64,000 nucleotides of DNA from Tangfeifania diversioriginum. Its GTDB lineage: Bacteria; Bacteroidota; Bacteroidia; Bacteroidales; Prolixibacteraceae. Made by a program: the position numbers and the translations under genes. The stretch lies in assembly GCF_900141875.1 (NCBI RefSeq), contig NZ_FQZE01000017.1:47650-111649 (forward strand), written 5' to 3'. Of this stretch, positions 63,827 to 64,000 are shown in pieces; positions within the stretch are counted from its first letter, which is position 1; every line of letters begins with the position of its first letter. Under the pieces are notes generated by a model. The model was not told where the DNA came from. It saw nothing but the letters and a program-made list of their open reading frames with translations, and made no database searches.

Positions 63827-64000
63827 TTAACAAAATTTTAGATCCATTTTTTTAAACATTAATATTCGTGCTATAATTTCTTCACCGGTTTTTGTAACCC
63901 TATATCTAAAAGTTTTGGGAAGTTTAGTGACTATTTTATGTGCACGAAGTTTAGCTATTAACCTTGATGTTTTCCCTCTTAGTTTCCTGATGTTGTTAAG
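63827..64000 (-). CDS. C-terminal end of an unrecognised gene (runs off the right edge)
   Basis: A minus-strand frame is open from the window edge to TAA at 63827-63829, giving 57 residues. It is basic and shows a winged-helix-like tail: LRGKTSRLIAKLRAHKIV, then KLPKTFRYRVTKTGEEIIA. Similar tails with a recognition helix followed by a TxRYxxTxxG wing occur at the end of several DNA-binding or mobile-element proteins. With only the tail present no family is assigned. Confidence 0.5.
   Translation of the reverse strand, partial: LNNIRKLRGKTSRLIAKLRAHKIVTKLPKTFRYRVTKTGEEIIARILMFKKMDLKFC

Overview
The window looks like a chromosomal stretch of a marine or sediment Bacteroidota, probably of the Marinilabiliales/Prolixibacteraceae type. 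This is inferred from content, not from a marker gene. The signs are a secreted protein with a type IX secretion (T9SS) sorting tail, TonB receptors with carboxypeptidase-like N-terminal domains, many Tat-exported or lipid-anchored Gfo/Idh/MocA and sugar-isomerase proteins, promoter -7 boxes of the Bacteroidota type (TAnnTTTG), an asnS-rpoN-PAP2 gene order and few Shine-Dalgarno sites. No rRNA, tRNA or CRISPR array was seen.

Layout. 0-1.4 kb: end of a membrane-protein operon (partial gene plus TSUP exporter) and a decayed IS1595-type transposase. 1.4-3.3 kb: an AT-rich accessory patch with an unknown protein, an Mrr-type restriction endonuclease and the 3' remnant of a Vsr-like nuclease. 3.3-9.4 kb: carbohydrate oxidoreductases and isomerases, including a tandem pair of Tat-exported TIM-barrel proteins. 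9.5-13.3 kb: a T9SS beta-propeller protein, a lipoprotein/membrane-protein pair and a membrane-bound AraC regulator. 13.3-22.7 kb: PEP carboxylase, a universal stress protein and a complete seven-gene Mrp (MnhA-G) cation/proton antiporter operon. 22.8-34.1 kb: a probable phosphate-starvation outer-membrane region holding a small secreted protein, a large lipoprotein with an internal duplication, a TonB receptor, a PhoR/PhoB-like pair, a porin and a second lipoprotein related to the first. 34.1-37.7 kb: a second AT-rich accessory patch with a DUF6933-like protein, a RES-domain protein and a coiled-coil membrane protein. It is bounded by the real 3' end of glgX on one side and a decayed copy of a glgX-like 3' end on the other. 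37.7-52.1 kb: a glycogen/trehalose cluster (glgX, treZ, glgE, treS-maltokinase fusion, glgB, treY). 52.3-56.6 kb: a PiT-type phosphate transporter with a PhoU-like tail, divergent from a second PhoR/PhoB-like pair. 56.6-60.2 kb: PAP2-like protein, rpoN, asnS. 60.4-63.4 kb: a Tat-lipoprotein oxidoreductase and a tetraheme NapC/NrfH-like cytochrome fused to an SUMF1/FGE-like domain. The right edge holds the end of an unrecognised gene.

How genes work together. The most interesting signal is regulatory. Four intergenic regions carry tandem TTACA-type half-sites at exactly 11-bp spacing, which read on the other strand as CTGTAA(T/C) and resemble Pho boxes. They precede the small secreted protein (23.2 kb), the TonB receptor and duplicated lipoprotein (29.1 kb), the divergent two-component/porin promoters (31.8 kb) and the divergent PiT/sensor-kinase promoters (54.65 kb). 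This ties two separated gene groups into one predicted phosphate regulon and gives the two related surface lipoproteins a testable role. The glycogen/trehalose cluster contains both the GlgE route (trehalose to maltose to maltose-1-phosphate to glucan) and the TreY/TreZ route (glucan back to trehalose), so it encodes a closed storage cycle.
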